From Helicostylum pulchrum (taxonomy: Eukaryota; Mucoromycota; Mucoromycetes; Mucorales; Mucoraceae), in assembly GCA_025677825.1 (NCBI GenBank), contig JAIXMO010000016.1, forward strand, positions 248,001-312,000: a stretch of DNA of 64,000 nt, read 5' to 3'. Under the pieces are notes generated by a model that made no database searches, was not told the origin of the DNA, and worked only from the letters and a program-made list of their open reading frames with translations. Both the position numbers and the translations under genes were made by a program. This document shows positions 45,564-57,262 of the stretch, piece by piece; the first letter of the stretch is position 1; every line of letters starts with the position of its first letter.

Positions 45564-47335
45564 TTAAAATCCACTCCAAGCTCTTAATTTTTCACCCTTA
45601 TATTTGAGAACAACTAAAAAGACACAAGCAATGACACTTAAGGCGGCTAAAAAGACACAAGTGTATCCAGGGCCAATAGCGCTAACCATAGGGTTGGCGG
45701 CAAGCGTAAGAGCACAGGCCAAGAGCATACGAACCAAATTAGCAGCGGCAGTGGCGGAAGCACCTTGACTAGGCATAGCATCTACGAGATAAGCGGAACT
45801 AGCTGTCATTACTTGATTCATACCGAACGTTTGGATACCAAAAGCAATAATAGGAACCCAAACAGTAAGACGATATGCGATAGACCAACCGAAAAGCAAG
45901 ATACCGAAAGGAATGAAAATAAAACAACAGGGCCAGAGGTTGGCAGTTAAACGATCTTCAACCACAGCTCTTCCGCCGCGGAGTTTACGAGAACGAAGTA
46001 AAAGTCGATCCGATAACATACCACCAAGTATTGAGCCTAAAAGGTTACCTACGCCTGCACCAAGATAACTTAAACCTAGAAAAAGAAAAGTTAGTATGTT
46101 TTACGTCAAAAGAGAAATAATTCCAAAATGTATATACCTGTTTGCCATGAATTAAATCCATAATTTGTCTCGTACAAGCCAGGGATAATGGTTTCGACAG
46201 CAAACATACAACCAAATGCAATTCCGGAGATAACAGCCGATAAAAAGATGAAAGGATGTCTCAACAGATAGAACGCAGCAAAGGGATCTATACGACGTTT
46301 GGCAGGTACAGGTGTAACGGTGTTTTCATCCGACTTATCTACTGTTTCATTCTTCTCATTCTTCTCAATTGCTGTACTATCAGATTGTTCGGCTTTATTG
46401 AGTGTGTCACTACTAGTAGAGGAACTACTATCTTTCGTTGTAGGTAACTCCAAATCATACTTATCATGTTGTCTGTAGGTTTCAGGGAAGAGGAAGAACA
46501 AAAAGGTGAAAATAGACAAAGCAAACGCAAAACAAAACCAAAAGGTAGCACGCCATGAAAGTGGACTCATGATTAAGAAACCGCCAATGATGGGACCTAA
46601 CAAAGGCCCAAAGAACACACCAAAAAAGAATTTACCAAAGGCTGCTCCTCGTGTTTCAATGGGGTAGCAATCCTAAATCAAATAAACCGTGAGAATTCAA
46701 TAAGCCAATTAAAGTTCTACAAGGTACTTACTGCGATCACACCTTTAAAAAAAAAAAGAATTGAAAAATCTGTGAGTAACCCGAAAGAAATAAAAAAAAT
46801 AAAAAAACATACCTGCACCAACAGATTGTCCACAAGAAGATCCAACAGATTGGACGCAACGAAGCACAACAAGTCCCCAAATATTATTAATAAATGCAGA
46901 TCCAATTGAAGCAGCACCAAAAATCAACATTGAGAACATGAGTAAAATACGTCGCACTTGATAGAAATCCGAAAGGGATGCCCAGAATACTGGTGCGATA
47001 CCCATTGCTAAAACAAACAAAGCCGCTGTCAAAGTTGTGGCGATAGGAGGTGCATTTAAATCGGTAGTAATGGCGGGTAATCCTAAAGGGCGGTGTGATT
47101 AAAAATTAAAAATTGCTTGCATCTTCAATTTTTTTGTTTTTTTAAAAAAAAAAATATGTAAATTACCAGGGAAATAGATGGTACTAGAAAATCCGGATGT
47201 ACATGCACAAAGAGCCAAACTGAACAAAATAATGGCTTTCGTACTGGTTTTAAGCAATCTCGGGTCAGATAAAACTGGGGGTTTCAATAGTAATCTAGAC
47301 TTTAAAGCTCTTTTCCATTTTGATTCCTCGGTCAT
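45564..47335 (-). CDS. MFS drug:H+ antiporter, DHA1 type
   Basis: Plasma-membrane exporter of the DHA1 group (yeast TPO/QDR/FLR relatives); substrate unknown. About six exons, roughly 500 aa. Twelve helices are predicted: the first follows LLKTSTKAIILFS, motif A is near FWASLSDFYQVRRILL, the DHA1-typical LRCVQSVGSSCGQSVGAGVI precedes DCYPIETRGAAFG, and GPLLGPIIGGFL matches the antiporter motif C. The central loop is acidic and Ser-rich. The second half starts at GLSYLGAGVGNLLGSI. An 11-nt exon (46732-46742) supplies GVIA. It is convergent with UROD, with only about 190 bp between stop codons. Confidence 0.88.
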
Positions 47336-50073
47336 TTTTTTTTTTATATTTAAGGTTCGATTAGAAAGAAAAGGAAAGTTGAAGAGAGAGAGAGAGAGAG
47401 AGAGAGATAGTAAAAATTAGAAAAATAAAGGTGTCATATTTATGCATTTTTCAGGTCTTGAAAAAGTCACATTTTGTACCATTTTTTTTTTTTTTTTTTT
47501 TTTTTGGGTTTGTCCGGCTTCTCCCCGCCCTCGTAAAATCCGCGCCACCGCGCCATCAACTTTTCTGCTTGAGGTCAATCTGTGCGTTTGTAATAATTAT
47601 TAATCAAATCTGTATTGTTTATAGTAAAGCATGAAACATTACTAAGCTAGTAATAGAGAAAGAAAAAATTGTATTCGACGAAGTTTCCCTGTATGTTGTC
47701 AATGACCAAGTACGGATACTTCCAATGTAACTCCCCGCCCTTTTCCTAAACAAATATTTATCTTAGATCTTTTTTATTATCAGATCTGTAATATAAACAT
47801 TTTAGGGCAAGATTTAGGGTATACAATTACACAGAAAAAAAAACTGGATCACTAAATTTAAAACGATTATTTCGTTATCGAGTACACAATTTAAAAAAAT
47901 ATATCGTACCGATATGAAGCATTATCATTTGTTTTCTTTATGAGCTACAGTATGCATCAGCAACTCTTAAAATAATACACCGAGGAGACCTGTTTGTATA
48001 GCTAATAAATTATAATTCACGTTCTGCTTTTTTAGAAGATCATAAGAGTTTTCATTTATTGAAGACGTGCAATCGTGGAAATTGAGAATAAACCGAAGAG
48101 TTGACTTTATCACTGGCTTTTCGGAAACCAAATATCCAAGTCAAACCCCAATGGCCTCCGAGTGTACAGCTGAACCAGAAATACGGTATATCATACGACG
48201 CTTAAACTTTATGTATGAAATCCAAAAAAAAAAAACAGAGCTGCATGTTTAAATCAGAAGGCAGCTGACAGCATGTAAAAAATGTATGCAATTTTTACTC
48301 TTAATGTATGCCTCCGGTCATAGCTGTACAATATTTTTCTTTAAAAATTTTTAGTAGAAAGTCAATAATAGCTTATGCATATATTAAAATAAATGCATAC
48401 GAAAAAGTCAATCGTAATGATATTATTCGAGAGATCAAGAGATAAAAATATTATGCATAAAAGTAATCCTTTGAAGTATCTCGCAATGGATATAGAACGG
48501 TATTAATCGAATGACTAAAAGACCTGCCTAAATTTAATTGTGTGTAACAAACCAACCCACCAGTCAACTCTATAAAATTTGAAAATCACTAGAAACTAAA
48601 TCCCAGAAAAAAATATACATGTAAATCATTGTTTCGACTTACTAAAAAAAAATGTAACTATTCGTCATCGCACTAAAAAATACGGATGAAAAAGTGACTC
48701 TAATCAAATAAGAGTGGAACAAGTATTTTTCTAAGGGTTCATTTAGTCAGTTACAAAAAGACTCTTAATATATAAAGTAAAATGCAGTTCAGATCCTTAT
48801 TTCTCTAGATTTTTCCAAATTTTTAAAGGTGAAACGGACATCTTTATTTTGCTGCACAAAAACTAGGTGAGAACCCCGTTTTTAAAACCACACGTAATTT
48901 CACAGCAGACCACTTTTTTTTTAAAAGACATCAGGTTAAGATATATGACGTATATTTTAGTGAATTGCTACTTTAAAGACCTATACATGAATTATTTCGT
49001 CAGAAACATTTATGCAAGAGGAAAAAAAAAGCTTTCGTTATGCACGTGGAAAAATACAATAAAAAAAATTAATAAAATAAGATTAGAGTGGTAGCGTTTA
49101 TTTTTATTTGAGTGTAGAAGATAAATCCAGATACGAAAGAAGATTTCGCCCTCGTTGGAAAGTCCCTTTCTAATTCTTCATCCAGAAGGTCCGTCCAGCT
49201 AGCTGCTTCAGAGCCCACAATCGTTTTATATTCGATATTTTCAACGAAAAACCGTTTATTTTTCACAATATGCTGACAATAATTCCCTTATTCATGGTTA
49301 TAAACGATAATAGCAGCCTGGGAGTAGTTTTCATACGACGTGTGTGCAGTAAGTACCTATTAAAAGGTATTTTTTTTTTTCTGTTAGATCACCAAAACTT
49401 GCTTTTTCTTTTTCAAAACACATTCTATTTACATGCCCAACATATTACTTTTTCAGTGACCTTTTATGCACAGCAACTGCTCTAAGGAGAACTCTACATG
49501 CTTGTATGAACATTAGAAAACAAAAAGCATATAAAAGAGGGTTTAGTTACTAATATGGTGTACAACTGTTATTTTTTTGTATACTCGTATTTATACGTTA
49601 GTTGATCCTTTTTAAAACACGTATTATCCAACTTGATTCAAACAAGTACCTTTTTATGAAAAGTAATCCGTCTCACTTTTTTTTTTAAAAAAAAAAAAGT
49701 ATAAATAGAATGCATATCAAGATTTCCCCCCAGTTTAATATCATTCTTACAACAGATAAAAATATTAGATCTTTAAATATTTTGTTTACATTTTGTAAAC
49801 CAATTTACATTTTTTATATCCAGATGATAAAAAAAAAAAAATCATGCCGGAGTATGAATAAAATACATTTTGGAGAGGGCATCTTTTTTTAGGAGAGGGC
49901 ATCCTTTAAAAAACTACAGATATAGAGTTGAAACTGTAATACAATGTGCTAAAAAGTCTTACAATACTTAAAAACATTTTAGTTACTCTATCTCTCGCTC
50001 TACAACCGAAAAAATTGCGTAAATGTGTTATAATAAAACTCTTGTACAAGTTTAATTTTTAAAAGACATGAAA
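47336..50073. other. 2.7-kb intergenic region, no confident gene
   Basis: Starts with a GA microsatellite (about 47383-47408) in the MFS promoter. Contains a T run (47479-47505), many short tracts and the second copy of the 19.7-kb dispersed repeat. ORFs at 48067-48252 (+) and 49069-49266 (-) lack domains; the latter (WTDLLDEELERDFPTRAKSS) is protein-like and may be an exon relic. A T10A12 palindrome lies at about 49677-49698. Confidence 0.4.
49577..49661 (+). repeat. Dispersed repeat, copy 2
   Basis: Same-strand match to 19715-19799 (shared ATACTCGTATTTA, CAACTTGATTCA and CCTTTTTATG in the same spacing). Likely an old interspersed element fragment. Confidence 0.5.
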
Positions 50074-50144
50074 GCGCTCTTGGTTTAGTGGTAGAATTTC
50101 ACCCTTCCAAGGTGAAGGCCGGGGTTCGATTCCCCGAGGGCGCA
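50074..50144 (+). tRNA. tRNA-Gly (anticodon UCC)
   Basis: 71 nt fold as a full cloverleaf. The seven-pair acceptor stem has one G-U pair, the A box is TGGTTTAGTGGTAG, and the five-pair anticodon stem is closed on the loop CTTCCAA with anticodon TCC at 50106-50108. The T arm holds the B box GGTTCGATTCC and the discriminator is A. No intron. A T-run terminator (CTTCTTTTTG) follows within 10 nt, as expected for RNA polymerase III. Confidence 0.96.
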
Positions 50145-50742
50145 CTTCTTTTTGTTTTTGGCGAAATAACGTGAGATGTTTAGATGCTTTAGTAAAAAAA
50201 GTATAGATGTCAGTTACACCGATTGGTAACTCATCCGGGATTGCGTTTTTTATTTGATCTTTTTTTTGTAATGAGAGTAGATTAGTTTCCGGTGAATCGG
50301 GTTAGGATGTCCCGCAACTCCGGGAGAGAAAAAAAAAGAAAAGAGATTGGTAACTTATAAGAAACTAACGAGTATCATCTAACCGTTAAATTAAATTCTA
50401 TACGTTATAATTTTTTTTTAGACAATTATAAATTATGTTTGAGACTGTAATGCGAGAAAAGAAAAACCTTTGTCGTGAGAACTATACTACTAACTTTCTA
50501 GTTACCAGCAGGTGACTCCATCTTGGGGAGATGTAAAAAAAAAAGTACCCACGAGTGTATATATTCTGACAGGTTTTTATTTCTTCTCTCAACTTTGTGA
50601 AGAATTTATTAATGAGAAAGAAGAAGAATGGAATGCGGTAAAAAAAAAATGATACATGATAATAAAGAAGTGAGGGGATGGGGCTATGTAAAAGAGGGGG
50701 GAGGGGGAGGCGATGAAAGGATAAATGAATTTGATTTTTTTT
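50145..50742. other. Intergenic, no gene seen
   Basis: Lies between the tRNA and the 3' end of the coiled-coil gene. Holds a G-rich tract (50693-50712) and short A/T runs. I looked for box C/D or H/ACA features and found none that hold together. Confidence 0.35.
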
Positions 50743-52786
50743 TTAGGTGCGAGAAGCATACCATTCACCTAATCGCTTCATGAAATAAAAGGTTGGATTG
50801 TTGGATGAATTTTTGCCCGCAGTAAAGGAAAAGAAGGTGACAAGCAACATGACTAGATGATATGCTAAGAAGATCCAAGCGACAGCAGTATATATACCGA
50901 TAGCCTTGATTTTAGGTAGGAATAAGATGTCAGCTTGGATCGAGTCAATTATTTCGTGTTGCATGTCGAATTGCGTGGACAATGATTGTATTGTTGTTTC
51001 TTGTTCATTCATAGCTATTTAGATTGTTAGATCTCTTTTTTTTAAAAAAATAAATAATGATAACTTCGCTTACCTTGTGATAACTTTTGATCAAATTCTT
51101 CTTCTTGTTGAATCATGTTTTTCTTATATTGATCTCGCTCTGTTTCCAACGATTTGATTTTCTTTATATATTCAGCTTCCTGTTGCTCTTGAGCAAAGCT
51201 TGATTCACTTGCACTTTTTTGATTTGCGTGTAGTAAGTTTTTATCCTAAAAATAATAACAAACAGAAATTAGTAAGAGAGAAAAACACATGACGGGGGCA
51301 TATGATAATTTACTAAAGCAGGAGAGGCATTATGGTATCTTAATCCACTTCTTGCTTCATCCAAATCAAACTTTTGTCGATCAATAAGCTCTAATAATTT
51401 CGTGTTTTCATTTTGTTGTTCTTCCAATTCAGATCTGCAGTCTGAGGATATTGCCTTTTCTTGCTCGAGATGTGCCTGTAAATCGGACTTTTCATGCTCC
51501 AATACACGGATCCTTTCTTTTGTTTGTTGTAATTCGGATTCAACTTTGTTGAATTTTGTGTCTGAAATTTGTAATGTTTCTTGGACACTGGATAATTTGG
51601 TGCGAGTGTTCTCTAATTCCTCCTTTTTCTTTTGTAATTTCTTTGAGCTGATTATCTTTTGAGCTTCTGATTCATCAACAATGACTTGCAACTGCAAATG
51701 ATATATATACTTTTAGTAAAAAAATATATGTACACACACACACATTTTAGCGGTTTATTACCTCTCCAATTTTATCTAATCTTTCTCTTTCCTTATGCTT
51801 TTGTTGCAAGACAAGAGTCTTTTGTTGTTCAGCTTCAATGCTCATATACTCCAATCTTGTTTGTAATAAAGCGATACGCTCTGAATGTTCAATCGACATG
51901 GTCATCATTCTAGACTCGTAATCTTTTGCTTGTTTTTTTGCGATCATGTTGCTTTTTTTCAACGTATCAATTAATTCGGAATCCTATATATACGCTGATT
52001 GTTTAAGAAAACTCATAATCAAAAATAAATAATTGATTAAAAACTTACATAATCTGTATATGAGTGTTGTTGAATGAACGCATCGTCATGAGAGTAAACT
52101 ATAATAAACAAAGAGAGAGGTAATTTAGCATATGTAATTTATTTGTTGTTTCTTTTTTTTCTTTGTCAAACGCACCTGATTTAGCAGAGGAATCATCAGT
52201 CTATTAATAAATAGATTAGAGAGTCGAAACAATGAATTAAAAATGAATATATACTTACAATACTAGGATGGTTTAAACTAGCTCTACCAGAAGCGTTATA
52301 ATAATCTTTCTTTCTAGATAATAGTCTGGAAGAACGAGGTCTTGAATCCAATAATGGGTTTGGGTGGACAGCGGCAGCAGTAACAGTGGCAACAGTAGGA
52401 ACAGGAGTGTCGCTAGGTTCACGTTGGAGTTTATTGTGGCGAACAAGATGAAGTAAACGAATGAAATCATCAGGAGTGAGTTCTACTTGTAAATTGGCTT
52501 CGCAGTAAGGTCTGACGACATCCATTTCTTGATTGTTGAGAACGTAATGCCCCTCTCTTTCATTATAAAGGTCGAGGAATTGAAGCCATTCGTAGGCGGG
52601 TGCGGTACAGTTATCACGTCGAGGCGAGACTTTGAAGAAGGCGTGAATGTAGAGTTCTACTTGTTCGTCTGACAATACAAACTGAATAAAAGAAGAGGTT
52701 AGTTTTTTTTTTTTTGGTTTAATGTGTGCTTTTTTTTTTTTTGTTTAAGAATTAACCTTTTGTTGCATGTTTTCTTTTCTTAACAT
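50743..52786 (-). CDS. Tail-anchored coiled-coil protein
   Basis: About nine exons from ATG 52786-52784 to a stop at 50743, roughly 540 aa. The N-terminal 100 residues form a compact helical domain (LSDEQVELYIHAFFKVSP to DDFIRLLHLVRHNKL). A Pro/Thr/Ser/Arg linker and about 300 residues of heptad coiled coil rich in Glu/Gln/Lys follow. Near the end one membrane helix (IGIYTAVAWIFLAYHLVMLL) is followed by about 35 residues. The first intron starts GTTAAT, an unusual donor. This layout suits a membrane tether at the ER, Golgi or nuclear envelope. I do not recognise the family. Divergent from the zinc-cluster gene by 188 bp. Confidence 0.75.
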
Positions 52787-52974
52787 TATTTTTTTTTAAA
52801 AAAAAATTAAAGAACGGGAAAATTTATTTTGATGCAAAAAGAGTCCTGAGAATAACTGGACTTTTTTTTGTGTGTGACAGAGAAAATTAAAAAATAAAAA
52901 ACGGGGTATATTTCTTTTTTTTTTTTTTTTTTTTTTTGTTTACTTTTTTCTAAAAAACGCATTTTTTTTTTAAC

Positions 52975-54973
52975 ATGGATAGCGATCAAAACTCACGACC
53001 AGTGAAAAGAAGAGCACGTATGGCATTATCTTGTCAAAGGTAAGGTAAAAGCGCACTTTTTTCACACACGCACACACACACACACACACGCAAAAAAAAA
53101 ACAAGAGAATATATACAGTCTAATCAAATAAATAAAAAAAAGATGTCGAAAGCATCGGTCTAAATGTTCTCGGTCAAGACCTACCTGTGAACAATGTGCC
53201 ACAGCAGGAGTTGAATGTAATTATCTTGAAATACCCGGGGATCTTGAAAGCACAGCATTACGTGATCGTTTTGCAGGTCTAGAAGATCAAATTCATTCAC
53301 TTATGGATGAGTTTGGTAATATTGAAGCGCTTGTCAAATCTACTACTAATACTGCATCACCTGTAACAACAACAGCAGCAGCAGATACCAACACATCGAG
53401 GGTTCAAACCAACGCTTTACAAAATTGGGAAATACATCAACCAATTGGAAGCCCAGGTCTGTCGATAGATACACACATGTATCATATGACCGATATCTAC
53501 TCCACCTTAATACAGTTTGCTAGAGAAAATACCAACGCGATTACGCTATACCCTCAACCCGATCAACAAAAGAAACCCATTTGGCTGGTACGAAACCACT
53601 CAATCTTTACTAACGTTCGTCTTTCTCATTTCACGAGTCTAAGACCCAACGTAAATGACGGGGAAGATACAGAAGATGATACCCTTCATTTAAAAGCAAT
53701 GGCTGAAGCGCAAAGGATAAATGATGACATGGAGGACGATGATGACGATGATAGATTACCAGAACCACTATCACCTCTTCTGGTACAAAGACTGCTATCA
53801 CTTTACAAAAACTGTTTATTGTACGGTGCTGTTCAACCGTTTGATATATTATTTAAAGACGTGTTGATGGACCCAAGTATTCTATCACCTTCGTTTCAGC
53901 TACTGCTAGCGTCAATTATATGCCACATGCTGCCTCATGCCTTTTACTGGCACCCCGAGATATTTGAAAATACCATGGATGAAAGGAGATGCACAGAACT
54001 CTCGATCCAGTACTATAAATGGGCGAAAAAGCTACTGTCGTCGATTTACTTTGATGCGCCTAGTCTAACCACGTGTCACGCTATTTGTAATCTTGTACTG
54101 TACCATATCGAGAACGGAAACACGTCAGTGATTTATATTTACTCGGGTATGGCGGTCCGTATGGCGCTATCGCTAAAACTATACCGAGAAGATGCGTTAG
54201 ACAGTATATCGGAAAACCAAGTAGAGTTGTTTCCGTTACTGTACAAACCGTCAGTGATGATTGTGAAGCAGTATGCAAGATCGTTACTTTGGTTCATGTA
54301 CTTTTTGGACACAGCGGCTTCGCACTACCACAACAAGCCGTACGAGATTCACCTGGATGACCACGTCAGTACAACAACGTACTTCAAGAACCCGCCGATC
54401 TCGTCCGCAGGCGTGGACGAGCACCAAGCGTTTTTTCAGTTTATTGAATTCCATACCTGTCAAATAACACGAGACATACGTCGTACGATTTTCACGCATC
54501 CGGAAGAAGACCAGACGTCGTATGAAGCCATTGAACGGATTGAAAAAAGGTTACTGGAGTTTCAAAAGCAGTTGCCGTCCATTGATTTAAACAACCATAC
54601 GAATATTTGGCACAGGAGGTGTATCTTTAAGCAGTGGATCAGGCATCACGGGCATTGGATACTGATACATCAGAGTTACTTACCTACGCCCATGTCGGTG
54701 GCAAGGTGCACAACCGCTGCGTTTGCGCTGGTGGAGCTGTTTGATCATTGGATTGTGGATATTGATTGTTATTTTAGGCCCTGTGTTCATGAGCTCAAAC
54801 AAGGTTGTGAGATCTTATTGTATCATGTAGATCAGAATACGCCAATCAAGTTCAAGGCGCTGGAGGGACTTGTAAGGTTAATTACAGTGTTATTAGAGAC
54901 GCCTGTAGGGGAAATAGCAAGAACTAGACCATTTGTACAACGTGTTTTAAAAGCAATTCAAGAAAATAAATAA
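52975..54973 (+). CDS. Zn2Cys6 fungal transcription factor
   Basis: Two exons (52975-53039, 53143-54973) encode 631 aa. The zinc cluster is CX2CX6CX6CX2CX6C, read across the splice: SCQR from exon 1 joins CRKHRSKCSRSRP in exon 2, so the intron sits between the first and second zinc ligands. A short coiled-coil dimerisation stretch follows (LRDRFAGLEDQIHSLMDEF), then a Thr/Ala/Asn-rich linker, an acidic run (DDDDDD region), and a large helical fungal-trans-type domain. Target genes are unknown. The 3' half is visibly richer in G+C than neighbouring genes. Nuclear DNA binding follows from the family. Confidence 0.88.
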
Positions 54974-55014
54974 AAAAAAGTTTTATTTATATAATATATA
55001 TATATATATATTTT

Positions 55015-55900
55015 TTATAAGAGTGGTGGACTATGATAATGTCTGGAAGGTGATAATGATCTCTTCTTAATATTATCATATGTAGGAGGAGAGTGGTGAT
55101 GCTTTAAGGTATGATGAAAAGTACTAGAGGTAGTACTGGTAGGAATAGGTGATCGTGATCTTGAATGCGAATGCTTTTGTTGATATAATGGAGGAAGATG
55201 AGGAGGTGGAGATCTGCCTCGGGGTGGCGACATGGAACGTCGTCTTTCATAGCTTCGGTTGTATGGCATACGCGATAAGTGATGAGGTGGTGGTGGTGGT
55301 GGGTTAGGTGGTGTCGTAGGTCCACCTAATCTCCAAGATGCACTAGGTGCATTACGAGCCCACTTTTTTTAAATCGCGGTATTAGAATATTTTTTTTTTA
55401 AATCACATGTTTAAACTATAATTTTTTTTTTCTTAACGTGTAAGCTTTTTTTACCTGGACACTAATAGTATACCCATCAATACGCCTTCCGTGCATCTCG
55501 TTAAAAGCATCCTCTGCGTCATGTGGATCTTCAAATTCAACAAAAGCGTAACTACAAAAAATAAGAGGAGTTTAATAAAAAGAGCGTTTTTAAAAAAAGA
55601 ATAACAAACATACACTTTGGCAGTGAATGATTTAGGCGCAGGAATATCACAACGGACAAGTCTACCGTATCTACATTAAAGTATAAGAACAAAAAAGCAA
55701 AAAGGAGGAGGGAGGGGGAATTTTTTTTTTTTTTAGTTTTGCCGAGATTATCGTAATTTCGTTTTTTTTTTTTTAAATCGACTATATAAAAAAACTCGTG
55801 CGGGGGAAAAAAAAGTGCTAGTTTACCGTTCGAATTCGTAAGCAAGATCTCTTGCGCGTGTTCGTGCTCCAAAGCCAGCTACAAATAATGTTGTCCTCAT
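55015..55900 (-). CDS. RRM protein with RS/His-rich tail (SR-like splicing factor)
   Basis: About four exons, roughly 190 aa. One N-terminal RNA-recognition motif: RNP2 is TTLFVAGF and RNP1 is KVYAFVEFED, followed by the conserved DAEDAFNEMHGRRIDGY. The C-terminal half is rich in Pro, Arg, Ser and His (SPPRGRSPPP, HSRSRSPIP, SLSPSRHYHSPP), like SR proteins phosphorylated on RS pairs. Likely nuclear and active in pre-mRNA splicing, by resemblance to small SRSF/RSP proteins. The start at 55900 gives RNP2 near residue 4, as usual. Stop codons of this gene and the zinc-cluster gene are only about 40 bp apart (convergent). Confidence 0.85.
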
Positions 55901-56317
55901 CTCGTTTTATTATTTCTCGTGTATTGTGTGTGTATGCGTATGCGCTTTTTTTTCTTGTATAAAAAAAAAAAGAAAAAAAGAGAGAGAGAGAGGGAAAAAA
56001 AAAGAAAAAAAAAGAATAAATAGAAAGGCTGACATCACACAGCCTTTTTTAAACTTTTTGCTTTTGCAAACTTGACCCCTATTTTTAAAAGTCAGGGTAT
56101 TTCGTTTCATGTTTTTCTGTTTATTTAAGCATAACTTGGGGGAGGAACCCTTTTTTATGTGTGTGTGTATAGCTTGTTTTTAAAAAAAATTCTAGATTCC
56201 TTTTTTTTATTACTGTTTTTCGCGCTTAAAGGGGGGGAAGGGAGGAACTCAAAAAAAAGATGTATAACATCTTTATCCGCTCTCGGTTCCATTTATCGAT
56301 GAGGGTCCGTTGTTACA
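55901..56317. other. Promoter side of the RRM gene / 3' flank of Nudix gene
   Basis: About 415 bp with GA- and A-rich tracts (55961-56010) and a TG microsatellite (56156-56168). No gene supported. Confidence 0.4.
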
Positions 56318-56776
56318 CTAGTCTAAAAAGCTCAAATCCTGTTCCTCAATAAACTTTTGTAAAGGAGAAAAGAGGTTCTTCAAGCCTTTCAGTTGCTCAG
56401 TTGTGACCCACAGCCAGGTACCTTGTAATTTTTCAGGTTCCATAACCTTGACATGACCAATCGTCTTGTAATCTATTTGATTGTACATAAAGATGGTGAC
56501 ATAATGTTTTTGTTCCGCTTGCATAATGTTATTTAGCGCAGTGATAAACTGCATCTTGCTCTTATCAAGCCTTAGGTTGGTTTCTTCCAGAATCTCTCGT
56601 TGCGCACAGGTTTCGAAATCTTCAAACATGTCAAGATGACCGCCCGGGAGTCCGTACGTGTTGGCTCCGTGTGAACCTTGGCGTTGGCCAATAAGGAACC
56701 GCTGTTTACCGTCGGTTGGGTCGCGGTACGTAACGAAACAGCCTACTCCAACACGAACATGTTCTTGTACTGTCAT
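56318..56776 (-). CDS. Nudix hydrolase, NUDT15/MTH2-like
   Basis: Single-exon gene of 152 aa. The Nudix box GX5EX7REUXEEXGU is represented by GGHLDMFEDFETCAQREILE followed by ETNL, with the usual terminal Gly replaced by Asn. The start VRVGVGCFVTYRD, the loop QRQGSHGANTYGLPGG, the strand HYVTIFM and the C-terminal EPEKLQGTWLWVT match human NUDT15 closely, so it probably hydrolyses (deoxy)nucleoside triphosphates or modified nucleotides to monophosphates in the cytosol. Substrate choice cannot be read from sequence. Complete, with no introns. Confidence 0.9.
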   Translation of the reverse strand: MTVQEHVRVGVGCFVTYRDPTDGKQRFLIGQRQGSHGANTYGLPGGHLDMFEDFETCAQREILEETNLRLDKSKMQFITALNNIMQAEQKHYVTIFMYNQIDYKTIGHVKVMEPEKLQGTWLWVTTEQLKGLKNLFSPLQKFIEEQDLSFLD

Positions 56777-57262
56777 TGTAAAAAGAAGTTTATCTTTCTT
56801 TTTTTTTTTGGAAAAAGAAAAAAAGTAACCGAAAAATATCCCAGATGTAATCTTCCGCCAATCAAAACGTTTATAGCAGTGGTGATTTTTTGACGTTTTG
56901 ACATGACCTTTTTAATCAAACTACTACGTTAAAGTTTATATATCTTTTTTAGAATCAAACAAGCTGTATTTTTTTACAAGAGAGAAAAAATGCTTCACTC
57001 TGGAGGGAAAGGTTTTATTTAAAGCAGCAGATAAAAGAGTGCTCGGCACAAGGAACGTCAGTCTTGACTTGAACCTTTACCAGTGCTGTTCAGGCATGAA
57101 TACAGTAGTCATAACCCCCTTTCTCCTCCTTTTAAGCGCTGTGTAAAGCTATTTTTAGGTCGCACCATTTTCGCTTACATATTTTTCTTCAAAAAAAAAA
57201 AAAAAAAAAAAAGAACGCTTTTTCTTTTTTTTAAAAAAAAAAGTGTAAACCTAAATGAAAAC
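56777..57262. promoter_or_regulatory. Divergent intergenic region, Nudix / AGGF1-like gene
   Basis: 486 bp between divergent starts, with a 22-base A run (57192-57213) and a T8A9-type palindrome (57225-57242) immediately upstream of the AGGF1-like start. An in-frame upstream ATG at 57083 reads through these runs and is not used as the start. Confidence 0.4.

Noticed and set aside
50145..50350. Possible snoRNA next to the tRNA
   Set aside because: No paired C/D boxes or H/ACA hairpins could be found.
57083..57262. Upstream in-frame extension of the AGGF1-like gene
   Set aside because: Reads through a 22-base A run and a T/A palindrome; family alignment starts after MPNDQ.
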